A stretch of 64,000 nucleotides of DNA from Rhodanobacter denitrificans (GTDB lineage: Bacteria > Pseudomonadota > Gammaproteobacteria > Xanthomonadales > Rhodanobacteraceae). Location of the stretch: assembly GCA_003241385.1 (NCBI GenBank), contig QFPO01000008.1:62001-126000 (forward strand). Reading direction: 5' to 3'. Below are positions 36,320-47,607 of this stretch, in pieces; positions within the stretch are counted from its first letter, which is position 1, and every line of letters starts with the position of its first letter. The notes under the pieces were generated by a model. The model had not been told where the DNA came from. It ran no database searches and saw nothing but the letters and a program-made list of their open reading frames with translations. Both the position numbers and the translations under genes were made by a program.

Positions 36320-38659
36320 TCAGGCCCTCGCAATCGACAAGGCGGCGCCGTGCGAAGGCAGTCCCGCGGTTTCGGCATAGCCCGCCTCGATCCAGGCGCC
36401 GCCGCGAGGCACCTGGGGCGTCAGCTCGACCGGCAGCACGACCGGGCCGATCCGTGCCGACCCGCCCTGCCCGATGCCGAGCGCGAGCGCGTCCTGCGGA
36501 TGCAGCGCGACGCGTGCGCCGCGGGTCAGCGGATGCGCATTGAGCGCCGGGCTGCGCCGCAGCACCGCATCGCCGCGGTAGATCGCGGTGGTCGCGATCC
36601 GGACCAGTCCGTCGGCCGGCGCCGGCACGGCGGCCATGCGGCCGTCGAGCGCACGCGGCGCGGCCGGCGCCAGCTGCGCACGCAGCTCGCCGATCTCGAT
36701 GAAGTCGAAGCCCGGCACCGCCAGCGCGGCGCCGAGCGCGCGCAGCACGCGCCAGCCCGGACGCGCCTGACCCGGCAGCTTGGCGCCCGGCACGACGGTC
36801 TGCGCGCGGCCGTCGAGATTGACCAGGGTCGCGTCGATCTCCGGCAGCAGGCCGATCGGCAGGATCACGTCCGCGACCTGCTTGAGCGTCTCGCTGGCGT
36901 AGGCCGAGAACGCGACGACGCTGTCGGCATCGACCAGGGCGCGCCACGCGGCCGCATCGGCCACGTCGTCGGCCGATTCGATGCCGTAGAGCAGATAGGC
37001 CTTGCGCGGCGTCGCGACCATCGCGCGCGCGTCGAGTCCGTCGCCGTCGGGCAGCACGCCGTGTGCGGCCAGGCCGATCGCATTGGCGCCGAGCGGGATC
37101 TCGTCGTAGGCCGCGCCGGTGGCGGTCGCGACGAAGCGCGCCGCCGCGCGCAGCACCGAGGCCTGCGGATGCAGCGTCGCCATCTCGCCGACGACGATCG
37201 CGGCCGAGCCCGCCTCGGCGAGGCGCTTGATCAGCGCCGCCGCATCGGTGCCCGCGTCGCGGCCCGCGATCGCATCGGCGAGCGCGCCCGACTCGGGCAG
37301 ACGGCCGCCGTCGTTGGCGGCCTTGGCCAGATCGAGCAACGCGCCGACCAGGGCCTGCGGCGCCAGTATCTGCTTGCCGGCCAGCGGATAGGTCGCCTCG
37401 AAATCGAGCGAGCCGATTACATAGACCTGGGCGCCGCGCCGCACTGCCTTGCGCAGGCGTGCGTTCAGCAGCGGCAGTTCGCTGCGCGGATTGCAGCCGA
37501 CCAGGACGACGACGCCGGCCTGCTCGATCTCGGCGAACGGACGCGCGAACGGCACCGCCGCGGCGCCGTCGGACAGATCGAGCTGGCGCAGGCGGTGGTC
37601 GATCGAGCGGCTGCCGAGACCGCGCACGAGGCGGCCGAGCAGATGCCCCTCCTCGTTCGAGGTGGCCGGATGCACGAGCGCGCCGAGCGAGGGCCCGGCG
37701 TGGCGCTTGAGCGCCTCGGCCGCGACCGCGATCGCGTCGTCCCATTCCACCTCGGTCCAGGCGCCGTTGCGCTTGACCTGCGGCTTCTTCGCGCGGTCGG
37801 CCGCGTACAGACCCTGATGGCTGTAGCGGTCGCGGTCCGACAGCCAGCATTCGTTGATCGATTCCTCGTCGCGCGGCACCGTGCGCAGCACTTCGCCGCG
37901 GCGCGTATGCAGCCAGAGGTTGGAGCCGAGCGCGTCGTGGTAGGCGATCGACTCGCGCGCGATCAGCTCCCAGGCGCGGGCCTGGAAGCGGAACGGCTTG
38001 TTGGTCAGCGCGCCGACCGGGCACACGTCGATGACGTTGCCGGACAGCTCGCTCATCAGCGGCTTGCCGACGTAGGTGCCGATCTGCAGGCGCTCGCCGC
38101 GCTCCATGCCGCCGAGCTCGTAGGTGCCGGCGACCTCGGACATCACGCGCACGCAGCGCGTGCACTGGATGCAGCGCGTCATCTCGGTCTGCACCAGCGG
38201 ACCGAGGTTCTCGTCGGGGATCACGCGCTTGCGCTCGGCGAAGCGGCTGACCGAGCGGCCGTAGCCCATCGACAGATCCTGCAGTTCGCACTCGCCGCCC
38301 TGATCGCAGATCGGGCAGTCGAGCGGATGGTTGATCAGCAGGAATTCCATGACGTTGCGCTGCGCCGAGAGCGCGCGCTGCGACTGCGTGAACACCTTCA
38401 TGCCGTCGGCGACCGGGGTCGCGCAGGCCGGCTGCGGCTTGGGCATCGGCCGGCCGCCCATCTCGACCTCGACCATGCACATGCGGCAGTTGGCCGCGAT
38501 CGGCAGCTTCTCGTGATAGCAGAAGCGCGGGATCGCGATGCCGGCACGGTCGGCGGCGGCGATGATCATCGAGCCCTTCGGCACCGCCATCGAGCGGCCG
38601 TCGATCTCGATCGAGACGTGGTCCGGCGGCAGGTTCGGATCGGCAGGCTGAGCGCTCAT
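36320..38659 (-). CDS. nuoG: NADH-quinone oxidoreductase subunit G
   Basis: 779 residues. The first 220 residues carry the iron-sulfur ligands: the [2Fe-2S] cysteines around CYHEKLPIAANCRMC and CATPV, the histidine-ligated cluster in HPLDCPICDQGGEC, and CIQCTRCVRV with CPVGALT. The rest is a molybdopterin-oxidoreductase-like fold without cofactor function, more divergent as usual. The ATG overlaps the nuoF stop (ATGA). Confidence 0.97.
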   Translation of the reverse strand: MSAQPADPNLPPDHVSIEIDGRSMAVPKGSMIIAAADRAGIAIPRFCYHEKLPIAANCRMCMVEVEMGGRPMPKPQPACATPVADGMKVFTQSQRALSAQRNVMEFLLINHPLDCPICDQGGECELQDLSMGYGRSVSRFAERKRVIPDENLGPLVQTEMTRCIQCTRCVRVMSEVAGTYELGGMERGERLQIGTYVGKPLMSELSGNVIDVCPVGALTNKPFRFQARAWELIARESIAYHDALGSNLWLHTRRGEVLRTVPRDEESINECWLSDRDRYSHQGLYAADRAKKPQVKRNGAWTEVEWDDAIAVAAEALKRHAGPSLGALVHPATSNEEGHLLGRLVRGLGSRSIDHRLRQLDLSDGAAAVPFARPFAEIEQAGVVVLVGCNPRSELPLLNARLRKAVRRGAQVYVIGSLDFEATYPLAGKQILAPQALVGALLDLAKAANDGGRLPESGALADAIAGRDAGTDAAALIKRLAEAGSAAIVVGEMATLHPQASVLRAAARFVATATGAAYDEIPLGANAIGLAAHGVLPDGDGLDARAMVATPRKAYLLYGIESADDVADAAAWRALVDADSVVAFSAYASETLKQVADVILPIGLLPEIDATLVNLDGRAQTVVPGAKLPGQARPGWRVLRALGAALAVPGFDFIEIGELRAQLAPAAPRALDGRMAAVPAPADGLVRIATTAIYRGDAVLRRSPALNAHPLTRGARVALHPQDALALGIGQGGSARIGPVVLPVELTPQVPRGGAWIEAGYAETAGLPSHGAALSIARA

Positions 38660-39969
38660 GCGGCCACCTCCAGCTGCGCATCGACCAGCGAGCGGCCGTT
38701 CGCGATGTAGTACTCGAACTCGTGCCAGAAATGGCGCAGGAAGCCCTGCACCGGCCAGGCCGCCGCTTCGCCGAACGCACAGATCGTGTGGCCTTCGATC
38801 TGGCCGGCGGCCGCCTTGAGCATGTCCAGGTCGCCGAGCTGGGCCTTGCCCTCGACGATGCGCGTCAGCAGCCGGTACATCCAGCCGGTGCCTTCGCGGC
38901 ACGGCGTGCACTGGCCGCAGCTTTCCTTGAAATAGAAACGCGCGATGCGCTGGCAGGCGCGCACCATGCAGGTGGTCTCGTCCATCACGATGACCGCGCC
39001 GGAGCCGAGGCCCGAACCGGCCTTCTGGATCGCGTCGTAGTCCATCGTCAGGCCCATCATCGTCTCGGCCGGCAGCACCGGCATCGACGATCCGCCCGGG
39101 ATCACCGCCTTGAGCTTGCGGCCGCCGCGCACGCCGCCGGCCATCTCGAGCAGGTCCGCGAACGGCGTGCCGAGGCGGATCTCGAAGTTGCCGGGCCGGG
39201 CGACGTGGCCGGACACCGAGAAGATCTTCGGACCGCCGTTGTTCGGCTTGCCCTGGGCGAGGAACCAGTCGGCGCCCTTGCGCAGGATCGCCGGCACCGA
39301 GGCGTAGGTCTCGGTGTTGTTGATCGTCGTCGGCCGGCCGAACAGGCCGAAGTTGGCCGGGAACGGCGGCTTGAAGCGCGGCTGGCCCTTCTTGCCTTCG
39401 AGCGACTCCATCAGCGCGGTTTCCTCGCCGCAGATGTAGGCGCCCGCGCCGAGCGCGGTGTGGATGTCGACGTCGATGCCGCTGCCCTGGATGTCCTTGC
39501 CGAGCAGGCCGGCCGCGTAGGCCTCCTTCAGCGCGGCCTCGAAGTGCTCGAACGGCTCGTGATGGAACTCGCCGCGCAGGTAGTTGTAGGCGACCGTCGA
39601 GCCGGTGCAGTAGCACGCGATCGCCAGACCCTCGATCACCGCGTGCGGGTTGAAGCGCAGGATGTCACGGTCCTTGCACGTGCCGGGCTCGGACTCGTCG
39701 GAGTTGCACAGGATGTACTTCTGGCCGGGCGCGGTGCGCGGCATGAACGACCACTTCAGGCCGGTCGGAAAACCGGCGCCGCCGCGACCGCGCAACGAGG
39801 ATTTCTTGATCTCCTCGATCAGCACGGCCGGATCGGGCTTCTCGGCCAGGATCTTCTTCCAGGCCTGCCAGCCGTCGACCTTGAGATAGTTGTCCATCGA
39901 CCACGGCTGATCGAAATGCAGCGTGGTGTAGACGACCTGGTGTTCCGCGGGGGCGGGACCGACTGCCAT
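38656..39969 (-). CDS. nuoF: NADH-quinone oxidoreductase subunit F
   Basis: 437-residue NADH- and FMN-binding subunit. GRGGAGFPTGLKW is the nucleotide-binding glycine loop, YICGEETALMESLEG lines the FMN site, and ESCGQCTPCREG with the later cysteine holds cluster N3. It follows nuoE after 12 bp. Confidence 0.98.
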   Translation of the reverse strand: MAVGPAPAEHQVVYTTLHFDQPWSMDNYLKVDGWQAWKKILAEKPDPAVLIEEIKKSSLRGRGGAGFPTGLKWSFMPRTAPGQKYILCNSDESEPGTCKDRDILRFNPHAVIEGLAIACYCTGSTVAYNYLRGEFHHEPFEHFEAALKEAYAAGLLGKDIQGSGIDVDIHTALGAGAYICGEETALMESLEGKKGQPRFKPPFPANFGLFGRPTTINNTETYASVPAILRKGADWFLAQGKPNNGGPKIFSVSGHVARPGNFEIRLGTPFADLLEMAGGVRGGRKLKAVIPGGSSMPVLPAETMMGLTMDYDAIQKAGSGLGSGAVIVMDETTCMVRACQRIARFYFKESCGQCTPCREGTGWMYRLLTRIVEGKAQLGDLDMLKAAAGQIEGHTICAFGEAAAWPVQGFLRHFWHEFEYYIANGRSLVDAQLEVAA

Positions 39970-39981
39970 CGGAATGCTCGC

Positions 39982-40505
39982 TTACTTCAGTTCGTCGAGA
40001 ATCTCGTCCACCTTCGCGGCGTCGAGGTTCTCGTGGTAGTGGCCGTTGACGACCATCATCGGCGCGCCGCAGCAGGCGGCCAGACACTCTTCCTCGGTCT
40101 TGAGGTAGATGCGGCCGTCCGGCGTGCTCTCGCCGAGCTTGATGCCGAGCTTCTTCTCGCAGTGCTTGACGATGCCTTCGGCGCCGTTGAGCCAGCAGGA
40201 GATGTTGGTGCAGATCGCGACGTTGTTGCGGCCGACCGGCCGGGTCTCGAACATCGAGTAGAAGCTCGCCACCTCGAACGCCCAGACCTGCGGCAGATCC
40301 AGATAGCGCGCGACTGCGACGATCAGCGCATCGGTGAGAAAGCCGCCGTTCTGCTCCTGCGCCGCGAACAGCGCCTGGATCAGCGCCGAGCGCTTGCGGT
40401 CCGGCGGAAACTTGGCGACCCAGTGGTCGATGTGGTGGCGCGTGTGCTCGCTGAGCAGCGCCAGCGGGTCGACGTCCTTGATCTCCTCGTAGGTCCCGGT
40501 CGCTT

Positions 40506-40509
<4 letters not shown>
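39982..40509 (-). CDS. nuoE: NADH-quinone oxidoreductase subunit E
   Basis: 175-residue thioredoxin-like [2Fe-2S] subunit. The four cysteines are seen in CTNISC and CLAACCGAP. The ATG overlaps the nuoD stop (ATGA), and the length fits. It partners NuoF in the NADH-oxidising module. Confidence 0.97.
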
Positions 40510-41759
<1,250 letters not shown>

Positions 41760-41762
41760 GGC

Positions 41763-42479
41763 CTACTGTCCGCCGCGTTCGGCTGCGGCCTGTTCGTAGC
41801 GCGAATCGTCGCGAATCGTGCGCGGCACCAGCACCCGCGGCTCGACCGAGCTGACCGGTTCGTAGACGACGCGGCGCTTGTCCGGGTCGTAGCGGACCTC
41901 GACGTTGCCGATCAGCGGGAAGTCCTTGCGGAACGCGTGTCCGACGAAGCCGTAGTCGGTCAGGATCCGGCGCAGGTCCGGATGGCCCTCGAAGACGATG
42001 CCGAACAGGTCGAACGCCTCGCGCTCGAACCAGTTGGCGCCGGCCCAGATGCCGGTCAGCGTGGCGATCGAGGGCAGCTCGTCGTCGGCGCAGTAGGCGC
42101 GCAGACGCAGGCGCCGGTTGTGCGTCAGCGACAGCAGGTGCACGACGACCGCGAAGCGGTTCGGGATCTCGACCGCACGCGGCCGGTCGCTCCAGCCGAA
42201 GCGGCCCGCGCTCTCGCCTTCGACGCCGCGCGAGAAGCCCTGCGACGAGACGTCGGTGGTGTCCCATTCGGTCTGGCCGTAGCTCAGATAGTCCATGCCG
42301 CACAGGTCGATCAGCTGCTCGAACGCGAATGCCGGCTCGTCGCGCAGGATCTGCGCGACCGCCAGCCAGTTCTCCGGCAACACCTCGATCGTGAGCTGGC
42401 CGCCGGACGCGTCGGCGCGTACCAGCTTCTGGCCGAGGCGTGCCTCGAGCTGGCCTATGAACGGAGTCGGGTCGGACAT
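41763..42479 (-). CDS. nuoC: NADH-quinone oxidoreductase subunit C
   Basis: 238-residue 30-kDa-type subunit. GANWFEREAFDLFGIVFEGH, LRRILTDYGFVGHAFRKDFP and the proline-rich EPVSSVEPRV tail are family marks. The ATG at 42479 is preferred; a TTG six codons upstream (42497) would overlap nuoB. Confidence 0.96.
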   Translation of the reverse strand: MSDPTPFIGQLEARLGQKLVRADASGGQLTIEVLPENWLAVAQILRDEPAFAFEQLIDLCGMDYLSYGQTEWDTTDVSSQGFSRGVEGESAGRFGWSDRPRAVEIPNRFAVVVHLLSLTHNRRLRLRAYCADDELPSIATLTGIWAGANWFEREAFDLFGIVFEGHPDLRRILTDYGFVGHAFRKDFPLIGNVEVRYDPDKRRVVYEPVSSVEPRVLVPRTIRDDSRYEQAAAERGGQ

Positions 42480-42486
42480 GGCGTTC

Positions 42487-43031
<545 letters not shown>

Positions 43032-43041
<10 letters not shown>

Positions 43042-43394
43042 TCGAGCGCCCCTTTCTTCCAGACGTAGACGAAACCGATCACCAGCATGCCGAGGAACAC
43101 ACCCATCTCGACGAGGCCGAGCAGGCCGAGTTCGCCGAAGACCGTAGCCCACGGGAAGACGAAGGCGATCTCGAGATCGAAGATGATGAAGAGGATCGCG
43201 ACGAGGTAGTAGCGCACGTCGAAACGCATGCGCGAGTCCTCGAACGCCTCGAAGCCGCATTCGTAGGCTTCGAACTTCTCGGCTGCGGGCTTCTTCGGGC
43301 CGAACAGATTGCCGAGGACCAGCAGGGCGACGCCGATCACGGCTGCCACCGCCAGGAACAACAGGACGGGGAAATACTCGGAAAGCACACGCAC
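43032..43394 (-). CDS. nuoA: NADH-quinone oxidoreductase subunit A
   Basis: 120-residue, three-helix subunit; first gene of the nuo operon. EAYECGFEAF and RYYLVAILFIIFDLEIAFVF are invariant. No clear promoter is seen in the 63 bp between it and tRNA-Leu, so transcription may come from the tpiA-secG-tRNA side or from a site I missed. Confidence 0.97.
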
Positions 43395-43457
43395 CTCCGC
43401 GCCGACGGCGCATCAGCGGCTGCCGCGGAGGCCCGCGGCAACGACGGTTACCTAAAT

Positions 43458-43542
43458 TGGTGCCCAAGGGGGGACTCGAACCCCCACAGCTTTCGCCGCT
43501 ACCACCTCAAGGTAGTGCGTCTACCAATTCCGCCACCTGGGC
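43458..43542 (-). tRNA. tRNA-Leu (GAG)
   Basis: 85-nt class II tRNA with encoded CCA. Acceptor GCCCAGG pairs with the 3' strand; the anticodon stem-loop CTACC-TTGAGGT-GGTAG carries GAG; a variable arm (GCGGCGAAAGCTGT region) and T-arm GGGGG-TTCGAGT-CCCCC follow. It lies between secG (7 bp away) and nuoA, as in many gammaproteobacteria, and is probably processed from the secG transcript. Confidence 0.97.
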
Positions 43543-43549
43543 AACGCTA

Positions 43550-44005
43550 TCAAGCTCCGTCCTTCTTGCTCGGCTCCGGCTTGGATTCGTCCGGCTTGCC
43601 TTCGGCAGGCGGCGTCTCCGGGACCGGTGCGGGCTGCGCCGCCGGTGTGTCGCCCGCCGCCGGTGCCGAGGCCGCCGGCACGTCCCCGCTCGGAGCGGGT
43701 GCCGGAGTCTCGGGCGGCGCCGGTGCGGTCACGCCGGCCATCACGCCCAGGTCGTCCGCCGGTGCCACTGCGGGACGACTGTGGTAAATGCCCATGCCAA
43801 GGCTGAGCAGGAAGAACAAACCGGCCAGGACCGCCGTGCTGCGCGACAGGAAGTTCGCCGAACCGCGCGCACCGAAGACGGTTGCCGATGCGCCGCCACC
43901 GAAACCCGACCCTGCCGCGGCGCCGGCGCCGCGCTGCATGAGGATCAGGACGATCATGGCGATCGCCACCAGCACATAGAACACGTAGGCAATGATGGTC
44001 AGCAT
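43550..44005 (-). CDS. secG: Preprotein translocase subunit SecG
   Basis: 151 residues. The SecG core occupies the first 80: helix IIAYVFYVLVAIAMIVLILM, the cytoplasmic GAGAAAGSGFGGGAS loop, LSRSTAVLAGLFFLLSLGMG. After it comes a Pro/Ala-rich tail of about 70 residues ending in charged KPEPSKKDGA, longer than in E. coli SecG (110). SecG is an auxiliary channel subunit with SecYE. It lies between tpiA and tRNA-Leu. Confidence 0.95.
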   Translation of the reverse strand: MLTIIAYVFYVLVAIAMIVLILMQRGAGAAAGSGFGGGASATVFGARGSANFLSRSTAVLAGLFFLLSLGMGIYHSRPAVAPADDLGVMAGVTAPAPPETPAPAPSGDVPAASAPAAGDTPAAQPAPVPETPPAEGKPDESKPEPSKKDGA

Positions 44006-44055
44006 CGTTTGCTTGGCTTAGATGAACCGGGCGCGCGAGCGCTCCGGCCGATCGA

Positions 44056-44808
44056 CTAGCGCCGCGCCGTGCCGGCGGCGGCGATAGACAGAAAATCCGA
44101 GGCGACCAGTGACGCGCCGCCGATCAACCCGCCGTCCACGTTCGGTTGCGCGAAGAGCTCGACCGCATTCGATGCCTTCACGCTTCCGCCGTAGAGAATC
44201 CTCAGCGAGCTCGCAATTGTAGCATCCCGTCCGGCCAATGTGTCACGGATGAATGCATGAACCGCCTCGGCCTGCTCCGGCGTCGCGGTGCGCCCGGTGC
44301 CGATCGCCCAGACCGGCTCGTAGGCGACGACCGCCGAGGCCAGCGCGCCGATGCCGGCCGCAGCCAGCACCGCGTCGAGCTGGCGCGCCACGACGGCCTC
44401 GGTGCGGCCCGACTCGCGCTCCTCGAGCGTCTCGCCGACGCAGAGGATCGGCGTCAGGCCGGCGCCCTGCGCCGCGACGAACTTGGCCGCGACCAGCGCA
44501 TCGGATTCGGCGTGGTACTGGCGGCGCTCCGAATGCCCGACCAGTACGTAGACGCAGCCGACGTCGGCCAGCATCGCCGCCGACACCTCGCCGGTATAGG
44601 CGCCCTGCGCATGCGCGCTGAGGTCCTGCGCACCGAATGCCAGGCGATCGCCGTGCGCGGCGATCAGCTCGGCCAGGTACGGAAACGGCGGCAGGATCGC
44701 CAGGTCCACGTCGGCCGGCGCATCGGCGCGCAAAGCGCCGACCAGCTCCGCGGCCATCGTCCGCGAACCGTGCATCTTCCAGTTGCCTGCCACCAGCGTG
44801 CGACGCAT
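44056..44808 (-). CDS. tpiA: Triose-phosphate isomerase
   Basis: 250 residues. It starts MRRTLVAGNWKMHG with the substrate-binding Asn and Lys, has VLVGHSERR with the catalytic histidine, AYEPVWAIGTGRTA with the catalytic glutamate, and the phosphate-binding ILYGGSVKASN. It interconverts dihydroxyacetone phosphate and glyceraldehyde 3-phosphate. The ATG at 44808 follows a GAGGAG site; an in-frame ATG at 44862 lies upstream of the predicted transcription start and is rejected. Confidence 0.98.
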   Translation of the reverse strand: MRRTLVAGNWKMHGSRTMAAELVGALRADAPADVDLAILPPFPYLAELIAAHGDRLAFGAQDLSAHAQGAYTGEVSAAMLADVGCVYVLVGHSERRQYHAESDALVAAKFVAAQGAGLTPILCVGETLEERESGRTEAVVARQLDAVLAAAGIGALASAVVAYEPVWAIGTGRTATPEQAEAVHAFIRDTLAGRDATIASSLRILYGGSVKASNAVELFAQPNVDGGLIGGASLVASDFLSIAAAGTARR

Positions 44809-44833
44809 CGAGGTCTCCTCGTCGTAGCCGCCT

Positions 44834-44862
44834 AGCATAGCCGGCTGCTCGATCGCGGACAA
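44834..44862 (-). promoter_or_regulatory. Sigma-70-type promoter of tpiA-secG
   Basis: TTGTCC (44862-44857), a 17-bp spacer and TATGCT (44839-44834). The predicted start near 44827 gives a leader of about 19 bases to the tpiA ATG. Confidence 0.65.
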
Positions 44863-44908
44863 CGCCGCACGACCGTGCCGACCACAGCCGTGCGCACCGG
44901 TCGGCGCA

Positions 44909-46609
44909 TCACGGGCACTGCACCGGCGGCCGGTTGCAGACGAAGGCGACTACTCGCCGCCGCTCGAGCACATCGGCGGTCACGTCGACGAAGCGCCCCG
45001 CCTGGTAGCTGAGGAAATGCGCGTGTCGTGCGAGTGCGGCGTCGAGCGCCGGCGAGAGATTCAGATAGACGATCTCGCCGCGGTCGAGGCGCGACGGACT
45101 GACGTCGCGGCGCAGATCGGTGGCCGCCAGCGGCAGCATCGGCCAGACCTGTGACGCCTCGGCGGCGCCGACCGGGACCAGGTGGTACCACGGCGTATGT
45201 TCGCTCTGGAACAGGCAGCGGCCGACGTGCGCGAAGTCCGGATGGATCGCCTTGACGACCTCGTCGGCGACCCAGGTGAACATCCAGTTGCCGGTATCGA
45301 GCAGATAGACCTGGCAGCGCGGGCGATCCAGATCGAGCCGGTCGATCGTCGCGACCGCCGCATCGGCGATCGAGCGCTGCTGCGAGGTCATCTCGCGGTA
45401 GCGCTCGGCGAGGCGCTGCGAGGCGGGCAGCCAGACCGACACCAGGATCAGGGCGGCAACGCCGGCCAGCCAGCGGGCCATGCGATCGTGACGACCGCCA
45501 TAGCCGAGTGCGGCAGCGGTAGTCAGCCCCAGGCCGATCAGCGCGGTGTAGTAGTAGCGCGCGTCGACGACGAGCTTGAGCGCGTCGGCATCGACCGGGA
45601 TCGACGGATCCGAATGTCCCGTGAGCGGCCACTGCAGAGCCGCCGGCACCGCCCACACCACCGCACCCGCCAGCAGCATCCGCACGCGCGCGCCCGACCA
45701 CGGGCTCGCCGCGGCCGCGAGGAGCGCCAGAGCCAAGAAGGCCCAGCCGAGACCGCAGACCCACCGCCAGATGCCGGATAGAGCCGGCAGATAGCCGACG
45801 AAATCGATCCAGCCGCGCAGCCAGGACGCCATGCCACGCAGCGCCAGGTCGACGATCGACTGCGCGTTCACGAGACCAGTCGCGGCCGGATCGGCCAGCA
45901 CGCAGGCCCGCGCCGTCAGGAACAGCGCGCCGAGCGCGATCAGCACGATACCGGCTCCGCACCGCTCGCGCAGCATGCGCGTCGGCGACGGCGCGACCGC
46001 CAGCACGAAGGCCGCCGCCAGATAGGTCAGCCCGATCTCCTTGGACAGCAGCGCGAGCGTCAGCCAGACCAGGCAGAGCACGCCCTGGCGCGCGGTACGC
46101 TCGTGTCCGTACGCGGCGGCGCTCGCCAGGCCGAGCAGTCCGAACACCGCCGCCAGCAGATCGAAACGATCGGCCAGCCACAGGCTCGTACCGATGCCGA
46201 TCGGATGGACCACGAACGCCAGCGCGAGGCTCCAGCCGAGCCGGCGCCCGCCGCCGAACACGCGCACCACGCGCCAGAGGGCGGCGGCGACGGCCACGTG
46301 CAGTGCCAGATTGATCGTGTAATGCCAGCGCGCATCAGCGCCGAACGCGGCTTCGGTCAGCCACCACAGCGCCATCCCCAGGGGGCGATAGAACAGACTG
46401 CCGCCGATGTGATCCGTGTAGAACGGCGCGAACGGCGTGTCGAGAAAGCGGACCACGGCGAGCATGCCGAAGTCGTCGAGCAGAAAGTAGCCGCCAAGCG
46501 CGGCGCGGTACGCCGCGAACGCGGCCAACGCGAGGACGGCCGTAGCCGCCCAGCGCCCGAGCGCGTCACGCGCGGCCACCGGACGCGACGAGGCCGGCTC
46601 GCCGTTCAT
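44909..46609 (-). CDS. Polytopic membrane protein with GT-C glycosyltransferase-like features
   Basis: 566 residues with about ten to twelve hydrophobic segments and a soluble carboxy-terminal part from about residue 400. After the first helix comes GGYFLLDDFGML, an acidic pair in the first extracytoplasmic loop as in GT-C enzymes (ArnT/PMT-type), and then LFYRPLGMALWWLTEAAF. The carboxy part has several cysteines (RCQVYLLDTGN, HVGRCLFQSE, FVCNRPPVQC). If it is a GT-C protein it would move sugar from a lipid carrier to a target outside the inner membrane; this is inference from shape and the DD motif. It lies about 60 bp downstream of the oxygenase gene; likely the third gene of the glmM unit. 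Confidence 0.7.
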   Translation of the reverse strand: MNGEPASSRPVAARDALGRWAATAVLALAAFAAYRAALGGYFLLDDFGMLAVVRFLDTPFAPFYTDHIGGSLFYRPLGMALWWLTEAAFGADARWHYTINLALHVAVAAALWRVVRVFGGGRRLGWSLALAFVVHPIGIGTSLWLADRFDLLAAVFGLLGLASAAAYGHERTARQGVLCLVWLTLALLSKEIGLTYLAAAFVLAVAPSPTRMLRERCGAGIVLIALGALFLTARACVLADPAATGLVNAQSIVDLALRGMASWLRGWIDFVGYLPALSGIWRWVCGLGWAFLALALLAAAASPWSGARVRMLLAGAVVWAVPAALQWPLTGHSDPSIPVDADALKLVVDARYYYTALIGLGLTTAAALGYGGRHDRMARWLAGVAALILVSVWLPASQRLAERYREMTSQQRSIADAAVATIDRLDLDRPRCQVYLLDTGNWMFTWVADEVVKAIHPDFAHVGRCLFQSEHTPWYHLVPVGAAEASQVWPMLPLAATDLRRDVSPSRLDRGEIVYLNLSPALDAALARHAHFLSYQAGRFVDVTADVLERRRVVAFVCNRPPVQCP

Positions 46610-46668
46610 GGCGCGTACGGCCGCAGCGGCCGGCCCGTCGCGTTGGGCGGCGCTGCGCTCAAGCCTGG

Positions 46669-47607
46669 TCACACCAGCTTGATCTCGCGCAGGCGCTGCA
46701 TCAGATAGTCGTTCGCGGTGATCGGCTCGGGGTAGCGGCTCGGATTGTCGGCGCTCACGCACGAGGGCAGCACGTCGAGCACGACGTCGGGATTGGGATG
46801 CAGGAAGAACGGCACCGAATAGCGCGACACGCGCGCCTGCGCATTGGCCGGATTGACGACGCGATGCGTCGTCGACGGATAGACGTGGTTGGTCAGCCGC
46901 TGCAGCATGTCGCCGATGTTGACGACGATCGCATCGCCCTGGGTCGTGATCGGCAGCCAGTCGCCTTCGCGCGTCAGCACTTCCAGGCCCTCGGCGCTGG
47001 CGCCGACCAGCAGCGTGATCAGATTGATGTCCTCGTGCGCGCCGGCGCGCACGTTCGGCACGTCCGGCGCCGTGATCGGCGGGTAGTGTAGCGGCCGCAG
47101 GATCGAGTTGCCCGAATCGGTGCGCCGCTCGAAGAAGTGCTCGGGCAGATCGATGTGCAGCGCCAATGCGCGCAGCACGCGCGAGCCGAGCTGGTCGAGC
47201 GCCTCGTAGAGGCCGTAGCCGTACTCGCGGAACGCCGGCACCTCGGCCGGCCACAGATTCGGCGGCATGACCTGCGCGTACGCCGAATCGCGCGGAATCT
47301 CGCGGCCGATGTGCCAGAACTCCTTGAGGTCGGGATGACGCGAATCCTTGGCGGTTTCGATGCCGAACGGCGTATAGCCGCGCGCGCCGCCGGAGCCCGG
47401 CACGTGGTAGCGGCGCTTGACCGCCTCGGGCAGCGCGAAGAAGCGCCGGAACGCCTCGTAGGCGCCGTCGATCAGCGCCGGCGCGATGCCGTGCCCGCTG
47501 ATGCAGCAGAAGCCGAACTCGCGGTACGCCGCGCCGAGTTCGGCGACGAAGGCGGCGCGATCGGTGTCGTAGCGGCCGATGTCGAGCGTGGGGACCTGGC
47601 GGCTCAT
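46669..47607 (-). CDS. Isopenicillin-N-synthase-like 2-oxoglutarate/Fe(II) oxygenase
   Basis: 312 residues. The DIOX_N domain (VPTLDIGRYDTDRAAFV, FGFCCISGHGI) is followed by the jelly-roll core with iron ligands H and D in AGAHEDINLITLL (about residues 190-192), the distal histidine in STTHRVVNP (about 247) and the RYSVPFF arginine-serine pair that binds 2-oxoglutarate. Related bacterial proteins are mostly of unknown substrate; true isopenicillin N synthase activity is unlikely without the pathway. The ATG overlaps the glmM stop (ATGA), so it is translated together with glmM. Confidence 0.88.
   Translation of the reverse strand: MSRQVPTLDIGRYDTDRAAFVAELGAAYREFGFCCISGHGIAPALIDGAYEAFRRFFALPEAVKRRYHVPGSGGARGYTPFGIETAKDSRHPDLKEFWHIGREIPRDSAYAQVMPPNLWPAEVPAFREYGYGLYEALDQLGSRVLRALALHIDLPEHFFERRTDSGNSILRPLHYPPITAPDVPNVRAGAHEDINLITLLVGASAEGLEVLTREGDWLPITTQGDAIVVNIGDMLQRLTNHVYPSTTHRVVNPANAQARVSRYSVPFFLHPNPDVVLDVLPSCVSADNPSRYPEPITANDYLMQRLREIKLV

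Noticed and set aside
35603..38710. A 1035-codon open frame on the plus strand opposite nuoG and nuoH
   Set aside because: Composition is Arg/Ala/Asp-rich with no motif; the opposite strand encodes well-conserved complex I subunits.
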